From Aggregatilineales bacterium (lineage in GTDB: Bacteria > Chloroflexota > Anaerolineae > Aggregatilineales > Ch27): a stretch of DNA of 37,665 nucleotides. Shown here piece after piece: positions 1-7,214 of the stretch. Where the stretch lies: assembly GCA_029976005.1 (NCBI GenBank), contig JARKOQ010000141.1, positions 1-37,665 on the forward strand, written 5' to 3'. Numbering within the stretch: the stretch's first letter is position 1; each line of letters starts with the position of its first letter. Made by a program: the position numbers and the translations under genes. The notes under the pieces were generated by a model. That model saw nothing but the letters and a program-made list of their open reading frames with translations, did no database searches and had not been told where the DNA came from.

Positions 1-1101
1 CTATCCAACTCCCTGATCATGATTCTGCTGGCCCGCGTCGTCGACGGTCTGTCGGGGGCAAATATCTCGGCAGCCCAGGCCGCGCTGACCGACACCACCA
101 CGGAAAAGACTCGCACTCAGGGGTTGGGCTTGTTGGGAGCAGCCTTCGGCCTGGGCTTCATCATCGGTCCGGTAATTGCCTTCATCGCCCTGGCCCTGGG
201 CAACAACGACTACCGCGTCCCGGCGTTCGCGGCGGCAGGCTTCTCGCTTCTGTCCATCCTGCTCACCACGTTCTGGTTCAAGGAAACGCTCCCCGCCGAG
301 AAGCGCGGCCAGACCCATGTCGGCCATGAAAAGGGGATTACCCTGCGCGTGCTGCGCTCGCTCGGCCATCCAAAGGTCGGGATTCTGCTGGTCCTGATGT
401 TCTTCCAGCAGCTCGTCTTCTTCGGGTTCGAGAGTCTGGTCACGCTGTTCACCCTCAACCGCCTGGGCATGAATGCGTCCAGCAATACCATCCTGTTCGT
501 CTACGTGGGCATCATCATCGTCATGGTGCAAGGCTATTTCATCGGCAAGTGGAGCCGCCGTTTCGGCGAGCGCAAGCTGATCTTCGCCGGGCTGGGACTG
601 CTGGCCGCCGGGCTGATCCTGGTCGCCCTCACCCCGGATCAGCCAGTTCCCTGGTACTCCAGAACAGCAATCGCCCAGGAGTTAGCTGCAAACGAATCGA
701 CCCCGGCTGTCAGTGAAGGCAGCGCCGCGACCGGCGCCACGTCCATTGACCTGCCCGACGATACCCACAACGGCTGGCTGGGCATCGCCTGGCTGATGGC
801 AGCGATGATCCCGACTTCGATCGGAGGCGGCTTGCTCTCCCCCAGCATCAACAGCACGATCACCAAGCGCGTTCCCCCCGGTGAGATCGGCGCGATGCTG
901 GGCGTCAGCGCGGCGCTGGTCAGCGGCGCGAATGCCATCAGCCCACTCCTCGGCGGAGCGACCTTCCAGGTGCTTGGATCGTCGGCGCCCTTCCTGGTGG
1001 GCGGGATTGTCCTGCTGGCGCTGCTCGCGGCAGCCACCCAGAAGATCGCGCCTGCGGCGGACATTGCCGGAGCGGCTCAACCCGCCGCCGGCGAAGCCTG
1101 A
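1..1101 (+). CDS. MFS transporter, 3' part (5' end outside the window)
   Basis: The reading frame is already open at base 1, upstream of the first ATG at 19, so the start lies before the window. The visible 366 residues look like the C-terminal two thirds of a major facilitator superfamily antiporter. There is an RVVDGLSGAN segment like the motif in the middle of the N-terminal half of drug/tetracycline-type MFS proteins. Several hydrophobic helices follow, then a basic loop (KWSRRFGERK), then further helices ending in a conserved small-residue helix (LGVSAALVSGANAISPLLGG). A polar stretch of about 45 residues (from QPVPWYSR to DDTHNG) sits between two helices and is longer than usual for the family. 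The substrate cannot be told from sequence. The family assignment is firm. Confidence 0.88.
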   Translation, partial: LSNSLIMILLARVVDGLSGANISAAQAALTDTTTEKTRTQGLGLLGAAFGLGFIIGPVIAFIALALGNNDYRVPAFAAAGFSLLSILLTTFWFKETLPAEKRGQTHVGHEKGITLRVLRSLGHPKVGILLVLMFFQQLVFFGFESLVTLFTLNRLGMNASSNTILFVYVGIIIVMVQGYFIGKWSRRFGERKLIFAGLGLLAAGLILVALTPDQPVPWYSRTAIAQELAANESTPAVSEGSAATGATSIDLPDDTHNGWLGIAWLMAAMIPTSIGGGLLSPSINSTITKRVPPGEIGAMLGVSAALVSGANAISPLLGGATFQVLGSSAPFLVGGIVLLALLAAATQKIAPAADIAGAAQPAAGEA

Positions 1102-1122
1102 GTCTGAAGCACGCAAAACAAA

Positions 1123-1147
1123 GGGCGCGGTCCATGTGGCCGCGCCC
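1123..1147. terminator. Convergent hairpin terminator between MFS gene and lipoprotein gene
   Basis: GGGCGCGGTC (1123-1132) pairs with GGCCGCGCCC (1138-1147) across a 5-nt loop, with one G-U pair. On the minus strand the hairpin is followed by TTTGTTTTGCG, so it best serves the lipoprotein gene that ends at 1178. It may also stop the MFS transcript. Confidence 0.7.
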
Positions 1148-1177
1148 CATCCCGGTCTGACAATCCGGCGGCCCGGC

Positions 1178-3232
1178 CTAGCGCCCCCACCCCGCGAAAC
1201 CGCCGCCGACCGTGCCCGTCATATCGATCACTCGCCCGTTGATCTGCGCGATCACCGTCCGCCCGTCGGCCAGCCGGGCCAGCACCGCCGTCCGGCCCGG
1301 ATTCCACTCCGCATCGATCACCGGCCCGCCGCCCAGCAGCGCCAGCCGGACCGGCTCCGCGTTGATCCCGTTGTAGACGTACAGACCCATCCCGGTCGAG
1401 TACCGCCCCGCGCCGGGATCGCCGGGATTACCGGCCGCCCCCACGAAAGCGATCCGCCCGTCGGCCAACTCGACTGCGTCCTGCATCCACAGCGGGGTCG
1501 CCAGGGCGCGCCCATCCACGAGCAGGCTGAACGCCTGGGTTTCCCGGTCGAGCCAGCCCAGGATCGGGCCGTGATCGGTCATCATCCCGCTGACCAGGAT
1601 ACGCCGCCCATCCCACGACCACGACGCATTCTCGTAGGGCAGGATCAGCGGCTCGACGCCCGCGTTCCAGTCGCGGGTCAGCAGCGCGATCCGGCCGGGA
1701 TAGTCGCCCTCGCGATCCAGTTCGGCAACCAGAAGCTGGCTGTCCGGCGACCAGGCGAAATCGTTCACCATCCGGGCCTCGTCGCGCCCGTACTGGTAGG
1801 CGTAATGGTTCAGGAGGACGTTCTGGGTGTGCTGGCTGGCCTCCCCTGGGGTCAGCGTCCAGACCCACAGGCCGTCGCTGGGCGGCGCGCCGATCGGCGC
1901 GCCGGCCTCGCCGCGCGATCCGGGAGTCTCCGCGATGAAGGCCACCGACTGCCCATCCGGCGACCAGCGCACCCGGGTGAACCGGATCGAGGCGCTGGGC
2001 AGCGGCGATCCGTTCAGAGCCAGGCCGTTCACGACCAGCCCGTAACCGAAGCCGGGATAGGCGGCGTCCACCTGCTCGACCACCGCGACCTGCCCGGCCG
2101 GGTTCACGTCCGTGTACAGGGTCGAGGCCGACAGGCCCGCCGGACGGCGCACCTGGAAGGTGTCCGGATCGATCAGGTAGGCGTCATGGGCAGCGATGCC
2201 CGGCGCGACCAGAATCGGTTCGGTAGGCAGCGCCTCGACGGGCGGCAGCACGGCCAGCGGCGTCGGACTCTCCAGATCGGGCGGCGTCGGTGGGATGGGC
2301 AGTGGGGTCACGCTGGGCTGGCGCGTGGCAGTCGGCGCGAGCGTGACCGTGACCGGCACGCGCGTATTCGATGGAACCACGAGCGTCGCTACAACGGTCA
2401 CCTGCGGCAGCCGGGTCGCAATTGGGAAGGTCTGGATGGTCAGCGCCACGGTCGGCAAGACCGTCTGCGTAGGCGAGGCCGTCTGGGTAGGCGAGGCCGT
2501 CTGGGTGGGCGCCGCCGTCTGGGTGGGTGACTCGGTTGGTCGCGGCGTCGGCGTGGCCGGGATCGGAGTCCGGGTGGGAGTCCGGCTCGGCAACGGCGAG
2601 GGAGGCAGCGCGGTTGGCGTCGCCGACGGAGTCCAGGTGACGGTCGCGGTGGGCTGCCGGGTAGGCGTCTGGCTGGGAGTCGCGCTGGCCGTCACACTCG
2701 GCGTCCGAGTGGGCAAGGGAGTCCAGCTCGGCGTCGCGGTATGAGTCTGAGTCGCGGTGGGTGTGCCCGTCGCGGTGCGCGTCGCGGTGGGCGTCGCCGT
2801 CGGCGTCTGGCTCGGGGTCGCCGTGAGCGTCCACGTCAGGGTCGGGGACGGAGTCCCGGTCTGGGTGGGCGTGGGAGTCTGCGTGACCGTAGCGGTAAAA
2901 GTCACCGTTGGCGTATCGGTGGCCGTAGGGGTGGCAGACGGCGTGGGCGACGCCGTCACGGAGGGAGTCCAGGTCGGCGTGGACGTGAGCGTCGCAGTAG
3001 CGGTCTGCGTCGCAGTGGCGGTCTGCGTCGCGGTGGGGGTCCGGGTCAGGGTTGGCGTCCGGGTGGGCGACGGAGTCCGCGTCACGGTCACGCTAGGGGT
3101 GCGGGAAGGTGTTAGAGTCGGCGGGACGGTGGGCGTGGCGTGCGGCACGCCGATCGGCAAATTGCATGCCAACCCACTCAGGATCAGCATGACCAGCACA
3201 CCCAGCAGATACACGCGAACGGATCGACTCAT
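1178..3232 (-). CDS. Lipoprotein with Thr/Pro-rich stalk and C-terminal propeller-like domain
   Basis: The protein has 684 residues. A lipoprotein signal peptide ends in the lipobox LSGLAC with C23 as the lipidation site. Residues about 33-290 are an extremely Thr/Pro-rich stalk built of short TPTxT and PTQTAS units. The part from about residue 340 to the end resembles PD40/TolB-type beta-propeller blades, for example [25 protein letters not shown] and [12 protein letters not shown]. The likely picture is a lipid-anchored surface protein holding a propeller away from the membrane; the ligand is unknown. A TATAAT box lies 6 nt before the ATG and no Shine-Dalgarno sequence is visible, so the mRNA may be leaderless. 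The stalk makes the antisense frames look open, but those are shadows. Confidence 0.85.
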   Translation of the reverse strand: MSRSVRVYLLGVLVMLILSGLACNLPIGVPHATPTVPPTLTPSRTPSVTVTRTPSPTRTPTLTRTPTATQTATATQTATATLTSTPTWTPSVTASPTPSATPTATDTPTVTFTATVTQTPTPTQTGTPSPTLTWTLTATPSQTPTATPTATRTATGTPTATQTHTATPSWTPLPTRTPSVTASATPSQTPTRQPTATVTWTPSATPTALPPSPLPSRTPTRTPIPATPTPRPTESPTQTAAPTQTASPTQTASPTQTVLPTVALTIQTFPIATRLPQVTVVATLVVPSNTRVPVTVTLAPTATRQPSVTPLPIPPTPPDLESPTPLAVLPPVEALPTEPILVAPGIAAHDAYLIDPDTFQVRRPAGLSASTLYTDVNPAGQVAVVEQVDAAYPGFGYGLVVNGLALNGSPLPSASIRFTRVRWSPDGQSVAFIAETPGSRGEAGAPIGAPPSDGLWVWTLTPGEASQHTQNVLLNHYAYQYGRDEARMVNDFAWSPDSQLLVAELDREGDYPGRIALLTRDWNAGVEPLILPYENASWSWDGRRILVSGMMTDHGPILGWLDRETQAFSLLVDGRALATPLWMQDAVELADGRIAFVGAAGNPGDPGAGRYSTGMGLYVYNGINAEPVRLALLGGGPVIDAEWNPGRTAVLARLADGRTVIAQINGRVIDMTGTVGGGFAGWGR
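2300..3130 (-). repeat. Degenerate tandem repeats encoding the Thr/Pro stalk
   Basis: The stalk is encoded by imperfect in-frame repeats of 6-bp multiples. The clearest are 18-bp units encoding ASPTQT near 2465-2530 and TATQTA-type units near 2990-3040. Such arrays expand and contract easily, so stalk length may vary between strains. Confidence 0.75.
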
Positions 3233-3238
3233 GGCTTT

Positions 3239-3244
3239 ATTATA
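3239..3244 (-). promoter_or_regulatory. -10 box (TATAAT) of the lipoprotein gene, possibly leaderless
   Basis: A consensus TATAAT on the minus strand ends at 3239. Its expected transcription start, 6-7 nt downstream, falls on the ATG at 3232. No good -35 hexamer is visible at 16-18 nt spacing. Confidence 0.5.
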
Positions 3245-3306
3245 AGCGCGAAGACCGGTCGTGAGTGCGACTTCCAGACCATGCTCACCCGACGATCGCC
3301 CACCGT

Positions 3307-3335
3307 TTTACGCAGACGGGACGGGCGAGTATACT
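3307..3335 (+). promoter_or_regulatory. Sigma70-type promoter of the GNAT gene
   Basis: TTTACG (3307-3312), 17-nt spacer, TATACT (3330-3335). This would give a leader of about 55 nt to the GTG at 3397. Confidence 0.55.
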
Positions 3336-3396
3336 TGGCCGCGACATCGGAGATGGCCCCCACGCGGGCCGCTGTGTGAAAGGATCGAGGGCCGCT

Positions 3397-3876
3397 GTGT
3401 CTGACCTGGCTTTTCGCCCCGCCCGGCCGGAGGATGCCGCGCAAATCCAGGCGTCCTGCCTGACCGGCCAGCCCGTGGAGCTTGTCCGGGAGCTGCTCCA
3501 GCGCTGCCAGAAGGCGGCGCTCAACCGGCGCGGTCTGGGGCTGGTCGCCGTGCGGCCGGATGGCGGCGTGGTCGGCTTCGGCCAGCTCACCCTGTGGCCG
3601 CGCGGAGCGGAGATCAGCGACCTGGCGGTGAGCGCCCCCTGGCGCGGCCAGGGCGTGGGCACGGCCCTGATCGACCGCCTGATCCGGGTGGCGCGCGAGA
3701 TGCACGCCGACGCGATCGAGATCGGGGTCGCCCTGCGCAACCAGGATGCCCTGCGCCTCTACCGCCGCCTGGGCTTTCAGGAAGGCCGCATCCTGGAACT
3801 CGACCTGGGCGACGGCCCGGAGCCGGTCATGTACCTGGGTATGTCTCTCGCGCACGGCGGGGACAACCTCCGCTAG
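3397..3876 (+). CDS. GNAT family N-acetyltransferase
   Basis: A 159-residue Gcn5-related N-acetyltransferase that should move an acetyl group from acetyl-CoA to an amine. The acetyl-CoA binding segment APWRGQGVGTALIDRLI carries the R/Q-x-x-G-x-G/A motif. It is followed by a GVALRNQDALRLYRRLGF helix-strand typical of motif B. The start is taken as GTG 3397 because GAGG (3387-3390) lies 6 nt upstream and the encoded protein begins right at the family's N-terminal RPARPEDA strand. An ATG further upstream would add an unlikely tail. The substrate is unknown. It is transcribed divergently from the lipoprotein gene. Confidence 0.87.
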   Translation: MSDLAFRPARPEDAAQIQASCLTGQPVELVRELLQRCQKAALNRRGLGLVAVRPDGGVVGFGQLTLWPRGAEISDLAVSAPWRGQGVGTALIDRLIRVAREMHADAIEIGVALRNQDALRLYRRLGFQEGRILELDLGDGPEPVMYLGMSLAHGGDNLR

Positions 3877-3912
3877 CGGCAAACGTCTCCCAACCGGCCA
3901 TCCAACGCCAAA

Positions 3913-3937
3913 GGGCGCGGCCTGTTCGACCGCGCCC
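3913..3937. terminator. Convergent hairpin terminator (GNAT / VIT-VWA)
   Basis: GGGCGCGG (3913-3920) pairs with CCGCGCCC (3930-3937) over a 9-nt loop between two convergent genes. The stem core is identical to the one at 1123-1147. Confidence 0.6.
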
Positions 3938-3961
3938 TACTTCTTGCATTCGGATGGACGG

Positions 3962-6160
3962 CTATTCGACCACGACCTGATAGACCGCGCCGTCCAGCAC
4001 CACGATCACCTGCTCGCCCAGGGCGAAGTAGTCCCCCAATTCGGTGTGCTGCGCCACCAGATCGAAGTAGGCGTCGCTGAGGAAGACCACTTGCTCCGGC
4101 GTCATGGTGTCCGCCGCGTACTCGGTGTCGATCCACGTCCCGTCGCGGAAAACGAAGGTCTTGTCGCGCACCTGGCGGATCACTTCGGCCGTGTTGACCG
4201 CCACCGCCTCGCCGCCCACATGCCCGCCCAGCATGACCTGGGTCGGCATGGGCGCCGGAGCTTCCGCATCCCTGGCCCCGCCGATCGCCTGGGCGGCGTC
4301 GACCGCGCCCGCTCCGGCCGACTGCCCGAAGGCCATGTTCATGCTCGCCTGCGCCTCATCCCGCAGCAGGTCCACGCCGGTCTGGGTGAAGATGTCCTCT
4401 TCCTGAATGAGGAAGGAGGTATACGGGGTGATGATCCCGTAGCGCAGGCTGAGACGCACCACGCTGTCGACCAGCTCGTCGTTTTCACCACGCAGCCGGA
4501 TCTCGTCCAGCAGCGCCCCGATCCGGCGGGTGGCCCACAGGCGCGGGATGAACACCTCGGCGTCCGTGCCGGAACCGCCGCCCGCGTTGGCCGGGAAATC
4601 CAACCCTTCGTAGCTGAAGCTCTGGCGCTCGCCGTTGACCTCACCGCTCAGGCGGATCGAGACGCCTTCCGCGCTGTCGCGGTAGCGTCCCACGATCACG
4701 AGCTGCGACCCGGCGAACAGGTCGGGCAGCGGCTCGCCCGGATACACGTCCTCGACCATCACGCCATCCACGTCCAGGCTGATGTTGGTCAGCACCGGTG
4801 ACGTCACCTTGGCGTACAGGGCGCTGACTTCCTCGTCGATACGCTGGCCGGGCCGCACGTAGGCGCTCGTGCCCCGGTTGTTGCCGGAAAGTTGATCCAG
4901 CAGGAAAGCATCCACGTCGTCGCCCACGCCGAAGCTGAACAGGCGCACGTTGTCCGGCGCGGTCCCCTCAACATGGTCGATGATCTGGTCGATCTCGGTC
5001 TCGCCCTCGGTCGGGACGCCGTCGGTGATGAACAGGAGCACGGTCGGGCGATCCGGGTCGGCCATGGCCATGGCCTGGGCCAGCGCGCCGTCGATATCCG
5101 TGCCGCCGACCGCTTCCAGCCCCTGCACCCAATCCGCCGCGTGCCCGGCGTTGGCGGGGCTTTGCAGTTCGTTGGCGTAGATGCGATACCCGGTGCTAAA
5201 GGCGACCACGTTGAAGCGATCCTCGGCGTTCAGATGCTCCAGGATGTAGCGCACCGCGGCGCGGGCCTGGTCCCACTTCTCGCCGAACATGCTGCCGGAC
5301 TGATCCAGGACGACGATCACGTCCTTGGGGATGATCTCTTCCTCGTCGACCTCGACCGGCGGGGTCAGCAGCAGCATGAAGAAGCCGTCTTCATTGGCGC
5401 TCTCGCGGTAGGTCAGCAGGTTGAGGTCGATGTCGTCCGGCGAGACGCTGTAGTACAGGCTGAAGTCGGTGTCCGGCTTGACGTCGCGCTCCTCGTACCC
5501 GGCGCGCACGTTGAAGTCGTCCTGCCGGTCAATCGCCACCCGGTGGCTGGGGCTGTAGACGGTCTGCACCGGGTCGTTGGACGTGATCTGGACGGTCACG
5601 GACACGTCTTCCAGGGGCCGGGCGCTGAAGCGCTCGGTATTGAGCGGATACACGTAGTGCACCAGGCCGTTCTCGACTTCCAGCACTTCCTGGTACTCGA
5701 TCTCGATCCGGCGTTCCTCACCGGGCGGGATCGGGAAAACGTTGGCGCGGATGGCATTCGTGCCCACGTATTCGAGCAGGGCCGGGTCGCGAAGCTGGCG
5801 CACGATGTCGTTGTAAATCTGGCGGGCTTCGTCGGCTTCCAGCAGTTGGGGCTGGATCGGCTGGCCGTCCACCCACATCGTGAACTCGCTGACGGTCGCC
5901 CCCTGCGGCACCGGGAAGATGTAGGTTCCCTCGGCCATGGCCGTGCCCTCGTTGACGAAGACCTGGTCGATGTGCGTGGTCGCGACCTGGTTATCGATCG
6001 TCACGTCGACGTGGTGGTAGCGAATGGTCAACCAGGCGGGATCGGTGAACGGCCCCGGCCGCGGCGGCGGGATGATGATCCCGTCGGCCAGGGCCGGCAG
6101 CGCCGAGCCTAGCAGCATCAAGCAAACCATCAACAACATCACAGTGCGTTTCATTGCCAT
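3962..6160 (-). CDS. Secreted VIT and VWA domain protein
   Basis: The protein has 732 residues with a cleavable signal peptide (MKRTVMLLMVCLMLLGSALPALA). A VIT (inter-alpha-trypsin inhibitor N-terminal) domain covers about residues 35-165, with the typical TYIFPVPQGATVSEF core. A von Willebrand A domain follows at about 278-450. Its metal-ion adhesion site is intact: DQSGS near residue 284, the threonine in GGTDIDG, and ITDG. The C-terminal region after the VWA domain contains the YGIITPYTSFL segment usual for bacterial VIT-VWA proteins. The role is probably metal-dependent adhesion or binding outside the membrane; no partner is evident. ATGs at 6160 and 6154 are both possible. AAGGA at 6169-6165 lies 4 and 10 nt upstream of them, which favours 6154. 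Confidence 0.9.
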   Translation of the reverse strand: MAMKRTVMLLMVCLMLLGSALPALADGIIIPPPRPGPFTDPAWLTIRYHHVDVTIDNQVATTHIDQVFVNEGTAMAEGTYIFPVPQGATVSEFTMWVDGQPIQPQLLEADEARQIYNDIVRQLRDPALLEYVGTNAIRANVFPIPPGEERRIEIEYQEVLEVENGLVHYVYPLNTERFSARPLEDVSVTVQITSNDPVQTVYSPSHRVAIDRQDDFNVRAGYEERDVKPDTDFSLYYSVSPDDIDLNLLTYRESANEDGFFMLLLTPPVEVDEEEIIPKDVIVVLDQSGSMFGEKWDQARAAVRYILEHLNAEDRFNVVAFSTGYRIYANELQSPANAGHAADWVQGLEAVGGTDIDGALAQAMAMADPDRPTVLLFITDGVPTEGETEIDQIIDHVEGTAPDNVRLFSFGVGDDVDAFLLDQLSGNNRGTSAYVRPGQRIDEEVSALYAKVTSPVLTNISLDVDGVMVEDVYPGEPLPDLFAGSQLVIVGRYRDSAEGVSIRLSGEVNGERQSFSYEGLDFPANAGGGSGTDAEVFIPRLWATRRIGALLDEIRLRGENDELVDSVVRLSLRYGIITPYTSFLIQEEDIFTQTGVDLLRDEAQASMNMAFGQSAGAGAVDAAQAIGGARDAEAPAPMPTQVMLGGHVGGEAVAVNTAEVIRQVRDKTFVFRDGTWIDTEYAADTMTPEQVVFLSDAYFDLVAQHTELGDYFALGEQVIVVLDGAVYQVVVE

Positions 6161-6210
6161 TCCATCCTTCGCTCACTGGCTCGTCATCACAAGCATCTGC
6201 CGTAATGACG

Positions 6211-6228
6211 CCGGACGCATGCATCCGG
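6211..6228. promoter_or_regulatory. 18-bp near-perfect dyad in the VIT-VWA / FHA divergent region
   Basis: CCGGACGCATGCATCCGG is a dyad with a single mismatched pair. It sits between two divergent starts, about 50 bp from the VIT-VWA start and upstream of the FHA promoter. It is a candidate operator; nothing identifies the regulator. Confidence 0.4.
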
Positions 6229-6270
6229 TTCCAGGCAATCACCGGATCGCCAACGGAAACGGTCTGGAGT

Positions 6271-6299
6271 TTGACAGTCTCCGTCAATGCTCCTATACT
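6271..6299 (+). promoter_or_regulatory. Near-consensus sigma70 promoter of the FHA gene
   Basis: TTGACA (6271-6276), 17-nt spacer, TATACT (6294-6299): eleven of twelve consensus bases at the best spacing. The leader to the ATG at 6369 would be about 63 nt. Confidence 0.8.
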
Positions 6300-6368
6300 T
6301 CCATCCGTCAACCGACAAAGGTCTTATCAGGCGAGATCCCCCCTCCCTGTCCAACGAGGAGGCACCAG

Positions 6369-7112
6369 ATGCAAGGGAACGGCGGCTTTCGGCTCGTTGT
6401 TCGACGCGGCCCCCAGCCCAATCAAACCTACGAGCTAAACAAGGATATCGTGACGCTCGGCCGGGACATCACCAACGATATCGTGATCAACGATCCGGAG
6501 GTCAGCCGCCACCACTGCCGGCTGACCCGGACACCGTCTGGCTATACCTACGAAGACCTGGGTTCGACCAACGGCTCGTTTGTGAACGGCCAGCGCCTGA
6601 CCGGCGCGCGTCCGCTCGTGCACGGCGACATGATCGGCCTGGGCGAGACGGTGACTCTCGGCTACGAGGGCGGCGCGGTGCAGGCCCCCGGTATGCCGCA
6701 GGAGACGGTGATCGGCTCGACGGCCCGCCCGCCCAGCTACGCGCCTCCGGCCGCCGCGCCGGTTGAGCAGCCTGCCTACGGCGTCCCCCAGCAGCAGCCC
6801 CAGTATGGCGCGCCGCAGTACAGCATGCCCCCGGCCCAGCCCTACGCTCAGGGTCCCCAATACCAGGGCCAGCAGCAGCCCGCGCCGGGCTACGAAGCCT
6901 ACGAGTATTACGAAGAGGAGCCGCGCAGCAACACCGGGCGTTGGGTCGCCATCGGCTGCGGATGCCTGGCGATCGTGTGCCTGCTGGTGCTGGTCGTGGT
7001 TGCGTTCCTGATCGACACCATGAATCTGTGGTGCGACGTCCCGATCGTGCCCCAGCTCTTCAACCTGAACTGCGGGGCCAATCTGGGCGCGCTGCTGATG
7101 GCCTTGCTCTAG
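6369..7112 (+). CDS. FHA domain membrane protein
   Basis: The protein has 247 residues. An N-terminal forkhead-associated domain (about residues 6-95) has the phosphothreonine-binding signature: G31-R32, S46-R47-H48-H49 and N68-G69. A low-complexity Gln/Pro/Tyr/Ala segment (about 105-185) follows, then one transmembrane helix (about 196-218) and a short tail with two cysteines. The FHA domain should be cytoplasmic and bind phosphothreonine peptides made by Ser/Thr kinases; no kinase or phosphatase gene lies in this window. The start is fixed by GAGGAGG (6356-6362) 6 nt before the ATG. It is the only gene between a strong promoter and a strong terminator, so it is monocistronic. Confidence 0.9.
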   Translation: MQGNGGFRLVVRRGPQPNQTYELNKDIVTLGRDITNDIVINDPEVSRHHCRLTRTPSGYTYEDLGSTNGSFVNGQRLTGARPLVHGDMIGLGETVTLGYEGGAVQAPGMPQETVIGSTARPPSYAPPAAAPVEQPAYGVPQQQPQYGAPQYSMPPAQPYAQGPQYQGQQQPAPGYEAYEYYEEEPRSNTGRWVAIGCGCLAIVCLLVLVVVAFLIDTMNLWCDVPIVPQLFNLNCGANLGALLMALL

Positions 7113-7135
7113 GCCGTCAGCCCCCCTTCAAACGA

Positions 7136-7173
7136 AAAAGCCCCCGTCCCGAAAAAACGAGACAGGGGCTTTT
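7136..7173. terminator. Bidirectional terminator (FHA / penicillin-binding protein)
   Basis: AAAAGCCCCCGTC (7136-7148) pairs with GACAGGGGCTTTT (7161-7173) with one mismatch. A-tract and T-tract flanks give U-runs on both strands. It separates two convergent genes. Confidence 0.85.
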
Positions 7174-7214
7174 GATTTTCCGCGCCGACCATCACTCCCG
7201 CGTCACGTTCCGCG

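Noticed and set aside
881-2530. 549-residue plus-strand open frame across the MFS end and the lipoprotein gene
   Set aside because: Arg/Pro/Gln-rich with no domain, and it spans a terminator hairpin and two real genes. It is a shadow frame.
2741-3245. Plus-strand Val/Gly repeat proteins opposite the Thr/Pro stalk
   Set aside because: They are reverse-strand readings of the stalk repeats. The minus-strand gene has a lipoprotein signal and a folded domain.
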